Shown here: piece after piece, positions 40,786 through 48,227 of the stretch
Layout of the letters: the number at the start of each line of letters is the position of its first letter
Position numbering within the stretch: the stretch's first letter is position 1
NCBI RefSeq assembly: GCF_026016325.1
Contig: NZ_CP087203.1
Span: 1,116,001-1,180,000, forward strand
Length of the DNA stretch: 64,000 nt
Direction: 5' to 3'
Source of the DNA: Pseudomonas sp. B21-056
Lineage (GTDB): Bacteria; Pseudomonadota; Gammaproteobacteria; Pseudomonadales; Pseudomonadaceae
Notes under the pieces: model-generated
The model's input: only the letters and a program-made list of their open reading frames with translations
The model's database searches: none
Told to the model about the DNA's origin: nothing
Translations under genes and position numbers: made by a program

Positions 40786-41433
40786 CTACGAAGCCAGAAC
40801 CTTCAACCCATGCGCGGCGACGAACATGGTGACGGCCGACCGGCAATAGGATTCGATTTCGTTGTCGTCCTCTGCTCTCGCCTCATCGAAGCGCGCGATG
40901 ATCAGGAGGTCGGATCCTTTGAAAAGCGCGGCAAACAAGCGGGCGGACCGGAGAGGGTCGGGCACGTTCAGAAGCGCCTTCGCGTGCAACTGACGCAGCA
41001 GGGCCTCGATTTGGGCGATGACATGGGCGGGGCCGGCTTCGTAATGGAGCTTGCTTAACGACTTTTGATTCGTCCTGTCGGCCATGACCATGGCTTCGAC
41101 ACCGCGGACGTCTGATCTCAATAGCGTGCGAAGCAGTAATGTTCCTACTGCCATCAGCCGATCTTCGACCGAACCGTCGACGCCTTCAAGAAGGGGTTGT
41201 GGTGCAAACAACTGATGGCAGCCGGCCGCGATGGCCGCGCTGAACAGCGCCTCCTTGTTCTCGAAGTGCTTATAGATGCTTAGCTTGGATATCTTCGCCC
41301 GCTGGGCGACCTTGTCCATTGTCGTCGCTTGAAAACCCAATTCCGCAAAAAGTTCGCCCGCAGCGTCGACGATCGTTTGGCCAAGCGCCTCATTGGCGGG
41401 CCGGCCGCGTCGGGCCTGGCTGTTTTCGGTCAT
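40786..41433 (-). CDS. TetR/AcrR-family regulator
   Basis: 215 residues. The N-terminal HTH (about residues 13-60, IVDAAGELFAELGFQATTMD, KISKLSIYKHFENKEALF) is followed by a C-terminal TetR_C-type domain. The start ATG 41433 (MTENSQARRGRP) matches TetR proteins; ribosome-binding site weak. It is divergent from the flavoprotein at 41553, and the gap holds two matching operator-like palindromes, so it probably represses both directions. Confidence 0.92.
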   Translation of the reverse strand: MTENSQARRGRPANEALGQTIVDAAGELFAELGFQATTMDKVAQRAKISKLSIYKHFENKEALFSAAIAAGCHQLFAPQPLLEGVDGSVEDRLMAVGTLLLRTLLRSDVRGVEAMVMADRTNQKSLSKLHYEAGPAHVIAQIEALLRQLHAKALLNVPDPLRSARLFAALFKGSDLLIIARFDEARAEDDNEIESYCRSAVTMFVAAHGLKVLAS

Positions 41434-41442
41434 AAAAATTCC

Positions 41443-41490
41443 AGTACTTGACAGTATTCTAAATCTTGAATTAGGGTACTCCAAAGTATC
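41443..41490. promoter_or_regulatory. Paired operator-like palindromes (TetR site)
   Basis: AGTACT-TGAC-AGTATT (41443-41458) and GGTACT-CCAA-AGTATC (41475-41490) share the same form, TACT-N4-AGTA. They start 32 bases apart, three helical turns. The first overlaps a TTGACA-like box. They lie between the divergent tetR and flavoprotein genes. Confidence 0.6.
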
Positions 41491-41552
41491 TTAAACGTGC
41501 AAGCCAATCGCAGGACGAGCTTCCCTTCACCCATAGCACGGAGCCCATCACC

Positions 41553-42446
41553 ATGAATGACGTCATCATCATCGGCGGCAGCTTTGCCGGTCTCGCCGCC
41601 GCCCTGCAGCTCGGTCGTGCCCGCCGCAACGTCACCGTTCTCGATACCGGCCGGCCCCGCAACCGCTTTGCCGGCCACTCCCATGGTCTGCTCGGCCACG
41701 ATCACAAGCCGCCGCTGGACATCCTCGTCGAGGCGCGGCAGCAGCTGGCGCGCTATCCAACGATCAGGCTGGTCAACGCCAGGGCCGAGAGCGTGTCTGG
41801 CGCAATCGACGATTTCTGCGTCGTCACTGACGATAACGAATGCCTAAGGGCACGTCGCCTGATCCTGAGCTATGGCGTCGTCGACCAGATGCCTGACGTT
41901 CCGGGTTTTGCCGAAAGCTGGGGCACGTCCATTGTGCCCTGTCCCTATTGCGACGGCTTTGAAGTCGCCGGTCGGCATTGGGGCCTCGTCTGGTCCGGCC
42001 CGCAATCGCACAATTATGTCAGGCTGTACCACGATTGGACCGACACGTTGACAGTCTTCGCCGATGGTCACGAGATTCCACCCGATATCCGGGCCGATCT
42101 GACGCGCCGCCATATACCTGTCGTCGATGGCCGGGTCACCGAAATCGCGCAACACGAGGACCGTAGCTCCACCGTCAAGCTCGATACTGGCCCCAATATT
42201 GCGGTCGACATCGTGTTCGCGCATCCGCGCAACAAACCGTCCACAAGCCTGCATGAATCACTGGGCCTCGCCACGGTCAATACGCCCCTCGGTATCGCCC
42301 TCAAGGTCGACGAGCGCCGCGAAACCAGCATACCCGGCATCTACGCCGCGGGCGACCTCGCGAACCCCCTCATGGCTTCGGTCACCCTGGCAACATCGCA
42401 CGGCGCGACGGCGGGTATCTTCGCCCAGCAATCGATGCTGGTTTGA
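41553..42446 (+). CDS. Thioredoxin-reductase-like FAD oxidoreductase (CPYC)
   Basis: 297 residues. FAD-binding GGSFAGLAAALQLG at residues 8-21, the redox pair CPYCDGFE near residue 130, and the C-terminal GIYAAGDLANP for FAD. Length and order match the thioredoxin-reductase fold. The second nucleotide-binding motif expected after CPYC (GxGxxA) is absent: the stretch reads HWGLVWSGPQSHNY. So NADPH use is doubtful and a dithiol oxidase role is possible. Upstream of a methyltransferase and controlled by the divergent TetR. Confidence 0.85.
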   Translation: MNDVIIIGGSFAGLAAALQLGRARRNVTVLDTGRPRNRFAGHSHGLLGHDHKPPLDILVEARQQLARYPTIRLVNARAESVSGAIDDFCVVTDDNECLRARRLILSYGVVDQMPDVPGFAESWGTSIVPCPYCDGFEVAGRHWGLVWSGPQSHNYVRLYHDWTDTLTVFADGHEIPPDIRADLTRRHIPVVDGRVTEIAQHEDRSSTVKLDTGPNIAVDIVFAHPRNKPSTSLHESLGLATVNTPLGIALKVDERRETSIPGIYAAGDLANPLMASVTLATSHGATAGIFAQQSMLV

Positions 42447-42492
42447 GCGCAGATTCCCTTCTGCTGACTACGAAACAGAACGAGGAGATACC

Positions 42493-43356
42493 ATGAAAGA
42501 GCAAAATGCCTATCAGGTCGCCGACTGGAATGGCCAAAGCGGGGAGTACTGGGTCGCCAACCAGGCTCGGCTCGACGCCATGATGGCGGTGTTCGGCCAG
42601 GCCGCGATCGAAGCCGCCGCGCCCGCCACGGGCGAACGCGTGCTGGACGTCGGCTGCGGCGCGGGCGCGTCGAGTCTGGCTCTGGCCGCCCGCGTCGGCG
42701 CGGGCGGCCAAGTGCTGGGCGTGGACATATCCGAACCGCTGATCGGCCGAGCGCGCACGCTAGCGCCGCAGCATACGCCGGCCCTGTTCCAGGTGGCCGA
42801 CGCCAGCTGCGCCGAGTTGCCCGAGGGCGCGTTCGACATCCTGTTCTCGCGTTTCGGGGTGATGTTCTTCGACGATCCGACAGGCGCGTTTGCTCATATG
42901 CGACGCGCGCTCCGGCCGGGCGGGCGGGTCGCTTTCGTCTGCTGGCGCGGCGTGGCCGAGAACGATTGGGTACGCCTGCCGATGGTCGCGATCAAGGACA
43001 TCGTCCCGCTGCCCGCGCCGCCCGGTCCCGAAGCGCCCGGCCCATTCTCGTTCGGCGACCGGGGGCGCGTGACACGTATCCTGACAGCGGCCGGCTTCAC
43101 CGATATCGCTATCGCGCCCTTCGATGCCTCCATCACGTTCGGCAAGGGCGAGATGCGGGACGCGGCGATCGACGATGCGGTGAAAATGGCGTTCGAGGGC
43201 GGCCCGCTGTCGCTTGTGCTCGCTGATCAGCCCGACGACATCCGCACCCGCGCCTGGGCCGCGGTTCGTGCCGCCTTCGCGGGCCTCCCCGGCGAGCGGT
43301 CGGTGATGATCGACGGCGCGGCGTGGATTGTCATGGCACGCAATCCGGCAAACTGA
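42493..43356 (+). CDS. Class I SAM-dependent methyltransferase
   Basis: 287 residues. Motif I is VLDVGCGAGASSLAL, followed by GVDISEPLI (motif post I), FDILFSRFGVMFF and LRPGGRVAFVCW, a complete Rossmann methyltransferase. ATG 42493 has GAGGAG seven bases upstream. It follows the flavoprotein by 46 bases and likely shares its transcript. Substrate unknown; the pairing with a dithiol-oxidase-like protein hints at a sulfur-containing small molecule. Confidence 0.9.
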   Translation: MKEQNAYQVADWNGQSGEYWVANQARLDAMMAVFGQAAIEAAAPATGERVLDVGCGAGASSLALAARVGAGGQVLGVDISEPLIGRARTLAPQHTPALFQVADASCAELPEGAFDILFSRFGVMFFDDPTGAFAHMRRALRPGGRVAFVCWRGVAENDWVRLPMVAIKDIVPLPAPPGPEAPGPFSFGDRGRVTRILTAAGFTDIAIAPFDASITFGKGEMRDAAIDDAVKMAFEGGPLSLVLADQPDDIRTRAWAAVRAAFAGLPGERSVMIDGAAWIVMARNPAN

Positions 43357-43836
43357 CAGAGATTAACAGGGGAGACGCCCCCCGCTCGGTGGGCCCCAGG
43401 AAAGATGCCCGTCTCTCTGTCCCTAGGGGATACCATCTCCTACTGTCCTGGAATCCACGCAACGTCGATTCAGTAGTCGGGGAAGGAAGGGAGCTTGTCC
43501 AGGCCCTTCGCTTTCCGAGCACTGACGAACTCGAGTTCGTTGGTAAATAATCGTTTTTATGCACTTCTTTTGTTTTCTAATCGTTTTTATCCGACCTTAA
43601 CCATTAGCTGACAAGATCAGGAGGGGCGGCCGACCTGGACGTCCTACGTCTGCTCGGTAAGCTGGCGGACGAGCAAGTGTCCGAAAAATCGCTCCAAGAA
43701 GCATGCCGATACGTTTGCTGCGTTGTTACACGCGGCGATCCCTTGCTACGTTGAAAGAAATAGCGCGCACGAATTTGCTCGCTGCGGGACGGCATCTACG
43801 TGGGTGACGTGAATTTCAACCTGGACGGAAGCAGCT
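43357..43836. other. 480-base gap with palindrome and direct repeats
   Basis: No convincing gene. It holds a perfect 16-base palindrome ACGAACTCGAGTTCGT (43525-43540), and a 13-base direct repeat TAATCGTTTTTAT at 43548-43560 and 43578-43590 (30 bases apart). A 43-codon frame without an ATG (about 43608-43742, reading DVLRLLGKLADEQVSEKSL) may be a gene remnant. AT-rich between 43545 and 43600. Probably the promoter region of the oxidase gene at 43837 plus debris. Confidence 0.5.
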
Positions 43837-45018
43837 ATGGAGCGGCGAAAGTTTCTGCAGGCCGGCGGCTTGATCCTGGTCGCCAATGTTCTTTCAGCGT
43901 GTGGGGGCGGGCGGTTTATCGCAACCGAACGCACTCAGGCTCGTTACGGCTCCAATCATTTCTCTCTCCCCGCGCCGATCGCGCCTATCCGGGCCAGCCC
44001 GGATCGCATCATTGCCGTCGGTGTTGGCATACGGCCATTTCGTGCCCAGGGGCCGCGCATCGAGTCGGAGCGTTTGGGCAGCAAGACCCTCATTCACAAC
44101 TACGGGCACGGGGGTAGTGGTTGGTCGCTTTCGTGGGGCGCCGCGGCGTTGGCGGTGGCGCAGGCGAAGATGACCGGTCGGCGCACATTGGCCGTCATCG
44201 GGTGTGGTGCAATCGGGCTGACCACCGCGGTGCTTGCACTGCGCTCCGGCTTCAGCGTTCGCATCTATACCAAGGACCTCATGCCACAGACGCATTCCTT
44301 CCAGGCCAGCGGCGTGTGGACGCCGGATTCGCGGATATGCGCCATCGAGCAGGCAACACCGCAATTCAAACGGAGCTGGGAGATGATGGCGCGTACATCG
44401 TTCAGTCATTTCCAGACACTGGTGGGTTTGCCGGGCGATCCGATCAAGTGGCATGACGGCTATTCGCTGGCGAATACGCAGATTCCAGCCCCGGCGGATG
44501 AGCACAAGGATAGCGAGCCGGAGTATGCCGACCTGAGACCCCTGATCCGCGACTTGTTGCCCGTGCCTGTTGCGTTACGACCCCAAGAGCACCCATTTGC
44601 ACAGGAGGCTCGTTTTTACCGGCAGATGGGCCTCAATATCAATGCCTATTCGCGGCTCCTGCTGGACGACTACTTACGTGGCGGCGGCAAAATGGAGCTC
44701 CGCCAGTTCTACGATCCGGGGGAGTTTTCCGGGCTGCCCGAGGACATCATCGTCAATGCCACAGGTTATGGCGCGCGAGCCCTGTTAGGCGATGAGTCCA
44801 TTATTGCGGTGCGCGGACAGACCGCGCGGCTGATTCCCCAGCCTGAGGTCACCTATGGCATTTCATATCGTGGCGAAAATCTGTTCGTTGCGCCGCGCGG
44901 GGACGGCATTTTGGTACAGGCCCATGCCAAGGGTGATTTTGGCAACCCTGATACCACCCCCGATCCAATAGTTTCCGAGGCTGCCGTTAGACGGCTCGCT
45001 GCGCTTTTTCCGAGTTAG
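43837..45018 (+). CDS. Exported D-amino-acid-oxidase-like protein, permuted
   Basis: 393 residues. The N-terminus combines a twin-arginine-like start (MERRKFLQAGG) with a lipobox, LSAC (Cys22), so a lipid-anchored envelope protein is predicted. The domain order is unusual. IRPFRAQGPRI (65-75) and HNYGHGGSGWSLSWGAA (87-103), which form the C-terminal end of ordinary D-amino-acid oxidases, come before the FAD motif VIGCGAIGLTTA (120-131). The middle motif IVNATGYGARAL (305-316) and VRGQTARL follow, and the protein ends in LAALFPS. The pieces are collinear with DAAO only after rotation. Substrate unknown. Confidence 0.8.
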   Translation: MERRKFLQAGGLILVANVLSACGGGRFIATERTQARYGSNHFSLPAPIAPIRASPDRIIAVGVGIRPFRAQGPRIESERLGSKTLIHNYGHGGSGWSLSWGAAALAVAQAKMTGRRTLAVIGCGAIGLTTAVLALRSGFSVRIYTKDLMPQTHSFQASGVWTPDSRICAIEQATPQFKRSWEMMARTSFSHFQTLVGLPGDPIKWHDGYSLANTQIPAPADEHKDSEPEYADLRPLIRDLLPVPVALRPQEHPFAQEARFYRQMGLNINAYSRLLLDDYLRGGGKMELRQFYDPGEFSGLPEDIIVNATGYGARALLGDESIIAVRGQTARLIPQPEVTYGISYRGENLFVAPRGDGILVQAHAKGDFGNPDTTPDPIVSEAAVRRLAALFPS

Positions 45019-45148
45019 CGTGGTAGATTTACGTACTTGACATTATTCGTACATGTGTCTACTTTGGTCACCATAATATTCCAGTCAATCCGGTTTCATG
45101 CCCTCCGGCATCAGGTATTCCAAAGGCTGGGCTTTCAAAGGTACTGGC

Positions 45149-45721
45149 ATGACAGAGTCAAATTCGACAACGCGAAGGGCCGACATCCTCGACGCCGCCG
45201 GCATGGTCTTCCTGCGCTACGGGTTCAAAAAGACGTCGATGGATGATCTTGCTCGTGCGGCCGGTCTTTCGCGACAAGGGCTGTATCTGCATTTTCCGAA
45301 CAAGGAAGCGCTGTTCGAGGCGATGGTGGTTCGCTCAATGGGTGAACTCAAGAGAAATGCCCAGGAGGCGCTGGCACAAGCGGATGTTGGAATTGCGGAC
45401 CGCCTGCTCAACGCATTCCAAGCGATGCATGGCGGTGCGGTGGGCTCGGATGCCCTCGACGAACTTATCGCCACAACGGCTGCGATGGTTGGGCCAATGA
45501 TGACGGAGCTTGAAGATTCGTTCGTTGCCGATGTCATGCAGGCAATGGAAGACGCAGATGTAGGCCAAGGCTGGGCGTCTGAAGGTATTTCAGTGCAAAG
45601 TCTGGCCGAGCATTTGTCTGCTTCATCGGTCGGTATCAAACATAAGGCGAAGAGCCCAGGCGAATATCGAGAACGGATGCAAGTCGCAGTTCAACTCGTT
45701 TGCCGAAGGCTGCGTTCATGA
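45149..45721 (+). CDS. TetR-family regulator
   Basis: 190 residues. HTH at the N-terminus (about residues 10-60, ILDAAGMVFLRYGFKKTSMD, AAGLSRQGLYLHFPNKEALF), then a helical ligand domain. ATG 45149 (MTESNSTTRRADI) is the family-like start. It precedes an SDR gene on the same strand by 86 bases and follows the oxidase gene by 130, and may regulate either. Confidence 0.9.
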   Translation: MTESNSTTRRADILDAAGMVFLRYGFKKTSMDDLARAAGLSRQGLYLHFPNKEALFEAMVVRSMGELKRNAQEALAQADVGIADRLLNAFQAMHGGAVGSDALDELIATTAAMVGPMMTELEDSFVADVMQAMEDADVGQGWASEGISVQSLAEHLSASSVGIKHKAKSPGEYRERMQVAVQLVCRRLRS

Positions 45722-45807
45722 GGTTGGAATACGTTGCAGGTGGATAGCCTGCGGCTGTCAAAGCGGTTTTTCTGTGCTCAGTGAGCACGACATCAGCGAG
45801 ATCAGTC

Positions 45808-46641
45808 ATGGAAACAATCGTTATAACCGGCGCCAGCGATGGCATCGGGGCGGCCAGTGCACGCCAATTGAAAGCCGCGGGTTACAACATGGTGCTGGTT
45901 GGCCGTTCTCGCACCAAGACGCAAGCGCTCGCACGCGAACTCGATGTCCCGTTTCACATTGCAGACTATACGAGCCTGGCAGACGTAGCACGGCTTGCGT
46001 CCGAACTGAGACAGTATGAGCGGATCGATGTCCTTGCAAACAATGCAGGCGGGGTCATGGGAGGGCGAGAGGTGACTGTCGACGGGTTTGAGAAAACCTT
46101 CCAGGTGAACCACCTTGCGCCTTTCATGCTCACCCATCTGTTGATGGATAAACTCATTGCGAGCCAAGCGAAGGTCATACAGACCGCGAGTGAAGCGGCG
46201 AACGCATTTGGGCAGAATTTCGACATAGACGATCTGAACAACGAGCGGAACTACAAGCCCGACACTGCTTACGGTCACGGCAAGCTCGCCAATATTCTGT
46301 TCACACGAGAACTCGACCGCCGCTACCGTTCCGCAGGGATCTCGGCGGTGGCGTTTCATCCAGGCGTCGTGCGCTCGAACTTTGCCAGCGACACCACCCA
46401 TTTCATGAAATTCGTGTATCACACTCCGCTGAAGTACCTGATCACGATAAGCCCGGAGAAGTCTGCCCACAGACTCGTGAAGCTCGTCCAGGGCAAGCCG
46501 GGTGAGGACTGGCGGCAAGGGGAGGTCTATAACAAGGACCAACCCATGACGGTCGCATTCAAGGACGACGGCAATATTGCACGTAAGCTTTGGGAGTGCA
46601 GTGAACGGTTTCTCGATAGCTGGATTCCGATTCGGCCCTGA
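45808..46641 (+). CDS. SDR-family oxidoreductase
   Basis: 277 residues. Cofactor motif ITGASDGIGAASARQL (residues 5-20), NNAGG (about 83-87), and an active-site region reading TAYGHGKLAN with Tyr/Lys spaced YGHGK. It resembles the retinol-dehydrogenase/WW-oxidoreductase-like SDRs (long C-terminal half with VAFHPGVVRSNFA). An in-frame GTG 27 bases earlier is a weaker start. Follows the TetR gene; substrate unknown. Confidence 0.9.
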   Translation: METIVITGASDGIGAASARQLKAAGYNMVLVGRSRTKTQALARELDVPFHIADYTSLADVARLASELRQYERIDVLANNAGGVMGGREVTVDGFEKTFQVNHLAPFMLTHLLMDKLIASQAKVIQTASEAANAFGQNFDIDDLNNERNYKPDTAYGHGKLANILFTRELDRRYRSAGISAVAFHPGVVRSNFASDTTHFMKFVYHTPLKYLITISPEKSAHRLVKLVQGKPGEDWRQGEVYNKDQPMTVAFKDDGNIARKLWECSERFLDSWIPIRP

Positions 46642-46729
46642 GTCTTGAGGTAAATCCCTCAGTGCAAGAGCGTTCTATACTCACCGACATCCCGCTACGA
46701 CGGTTGACCACCGCATTGAGGAGGACATG

Positions 46730-47137
46730 ATGAGCGATACTCGACGACTCATGGCTTTGCGCATCGTCTTGATTGTTGTCGGCCTGATCTCCGTGTTCGC
46801 GATCTGGCCACTGATGATCCTGTGGCCGTCCGGCTGGACATGGCACAGCGGTCATTCCGACTACCCACTGATGATCGTCGGCCTCTACGCGACTCTTGGC
46901 GTGTTCCTGTTGAGGGCTTCGCGTGATCCGCTGAAGCACCTGAGCCTGATCTGGTTCACGGTGTGGTCGAGCGTCGTGCATGGCGCGATCATGGCCGTGC
47001 AGTCCTTTGGTGTCGGGATGGACGGAATGAACCATTACGGCCACTTGCTTGGCGATGTGCCCGCGTTGTTCGTTGTCGCGGCGGCGCTGGCGTTCTTCAC
47101 ACCCCGTGGCGAGAAAGCGCGTTTGCTGGCGGGTTGA
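46730..47137 (+). CDS. DUF6632-like small membrane protein
   Basis: 135 residues with about four membrane helices (ALRIVLIVVGLISVFAIWPL; PLMIVGLYATLGVFLL; LSLIWFTVWSSVVHGAIMAV; VPALFVVAAALAFF). The order SDYPLMIVGLYATLGVFLL...IWFTVWSSVVHGAIMAVQ matches the DUF6632 family as I remember it. Two adjacent ATGs are possible; AGGAGG spacing favours 46730. Role unknown. Followed by a terminator. Confidence 0.75.
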   Translation: MSDTRRLMALRIVLIVVGLISVFAIWPLMILWPSGWTWHSGHSDYPLMIVGLYATLGVFLLRASRDPLKHLSLIWFTVWSSVVHGAIMAVQSFGVGMDGMNHYGHLLGDVPALFVVAAALAFFTPRGEKARLLAG

Positions 47138-47158
47138 TCCTTGCGTGCGGTGTACCTG

Positions 47159-47192
47159 AAAAGCCCTGTGGATAACCTCTCCAGGGCTTTTT
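47159..47192 (+). terminator. Terminator after the small membrane protein gene
   Basis: AAAAGCCCTG and CAGGGCTTTTT around a 13-base loop, 22 bases past the stop. Confidence 0.85.
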
Positions 47193-47313
47193 CATTTTGG
47201 CGCCCTGCGTGTCCTGGTCTCTGACGGCAAAAGCGTCCCGGTACCGTCACCTTTCGCTACGATTCGGCCCTCATCGGTGCGCCGAGAATGCCTATCATCC
47301 AGAGGAAGGATCA

Positions 47314-47331
47314 GGTTGTCATTTGACAACC
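47314..47331. promoter_or_regulatory. Perfect 18-base palindrome, candidate autoregulatory operator
   Basis: GGTTGTCA-TT-TGACAACC lies 31 bases upstream of the HicA-like gene. TTGACA (47323-47328) inside its right arm is a consensus -35, with AATACT 17 bases downstream (47346-47351). That would place the start point close to the ATG, so the message might be nearly leaderless. A palindrome over the promoter is the usual sign of toxin-antitoxin autoregulation. Confidence 0.6.
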
Positions 47332-47362
47332 AGGAAAGTCATGCGAATACTGGAGACCACTG

Positions 47363-47638
47363 ATGATTCGTCCCTCGCATCCGAAAAAAGAAGTGGAAGA
47401 AGCGCTGAGGCATGCCGAAGCGTTGGGGTGGCGCGTAGCGGTCGGCGGCAGTCACGCCTGGGGGCGGGCTTATTGTCCCTACAACGACGAGGAGTGTCGT
47501 TGCGGTGAGTTCTGTATCACATCGATATGGAGCACGCCGAGGAACCCTGGCAATCATGCGCGAGCATTACGACGCGTCGTGGACAATTGCACTACCCATT
47601 GCAATTGTTGCGAGGCTGATGACGATGCTGAGGAGTAA
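47363..47638 (+). CDS. HicA-like small protein, candidate toxin
   Basis: 91 residues. The N-terminal segment VEEALRHAEALGWRVAVGGSHAWGRAYCP has the helix-strand-GSH layout of HicA-type dsRNA-binding toxins (there, a histidine after GS is catalytic). The C-terminal half NPGNHARALRRVVDNC mimics the second helix. Cysteine-rich: CRCGEFC and CNCC. The gene overlaps nothing and the partner HTH gene starts four bases after it. Weak similarity only; it is not a confirmed toxin. Confidence 0.65.
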   Translation: MIRPSHPKKEVEEALRHAEALGWRVAVGGSHAWGRAYCPYNDEECRCGEFCITSIWSTPRNPGNHARALRRVVDNCTTHCNCCEADDDAEE

Positions 47639-47642
47639 GACA

Positions 47643-48167
47643 ATGGAATATATCTTTACCCTGAAATATCAGCTTGCTGACGATGACCGTACCTCGGATG
47701 AACTGGTGGAGCGGCTGGGTGCAGCAGGCTGCGACGATGCCCTGGTAGGCATAGGGCAGCCGGGAAGGCTGGCTCTGGAGTTCACGCGTGATGCTCCTGA
47801 TGCGATTAAGGCCGTGCTTAGCGCTCTGGGCGATGTCCGTCGCGCGGTGCCCTCGGCCAGACTGATTGAGGTCGCTCCTGATCTGGTCGGGTTAACCGAT
47901 GTAGCCGAGATCGTCGGCGTGTCCCGGCAGAACATGCGCAAGTTGATGTTGGCCCACCCGAGCAGCTTTCCGACGCCCGTACACGAGGGCAGTGCGTCCA
48001 TCTGGCACTTGGCGGATGTTCTGATCTGGCTGCAGAGCAAGGGCAGTTATTCGCTTACCAGGAACGTGTTGGATGTGGCTCAGGCAGCTTGGCAGATCAA
48101 CGTTGCGAAAGAAGGCCGGCGTTTACCAGGCTTGGACTCTAAAGAGTTGGGAGCTTTGGCCGAGTAA
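47643..48167 (+). CDS. HTH DNA-binding partner protein
   Basis: 174 residues starting MEYIFTLKYQLADDDR (ATG 47643). A small alpha-beta N-terminal domain (about 1-80) with a hydrophobic core is followed by an HTH (LTDVAEIVGVSRQNMRKLM, about 96-114) and a C-terminal tail. The start lies four bases after the HicA-like gene's stop, implying coupling. Likely DNA-binding antitoxin/repressor acting on the palindrome at 47314; inferred. A longer in-frame reading is less likely because it overlaps the upstream gene. Confidence 0.75.
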   Translation: MEYIFTLKYQLADDDRTSDELVERLGAAGCDDALVGIGQPGRLALEFTRDAPDAIKAVLSALGDVRRAVPSARLIEVAPDLVGLTDVAEIVGVSRQNMRKLMLAHPSSFPTPVHEGSASIWHLADVLIWLQSKGSYSLTRNVLDVAQAAWQINVAKEGRRLPGLDSKELGALAE

Positions 48168-48227
48168 CAGCTTGGGTGATTGCTGTTTTGGCTGAGCGCA
48201 GTCGTTGAAGATTGCTGAGCAATCTCT

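Noticed and set aside
43608..43742. 43-codon frame reading DVLRLLGKLADEQVSEKSL
   Set aside because: The coding look is good but no start codon or partner exists, so it is reported only as possible remnant within the gap, not as a gene.
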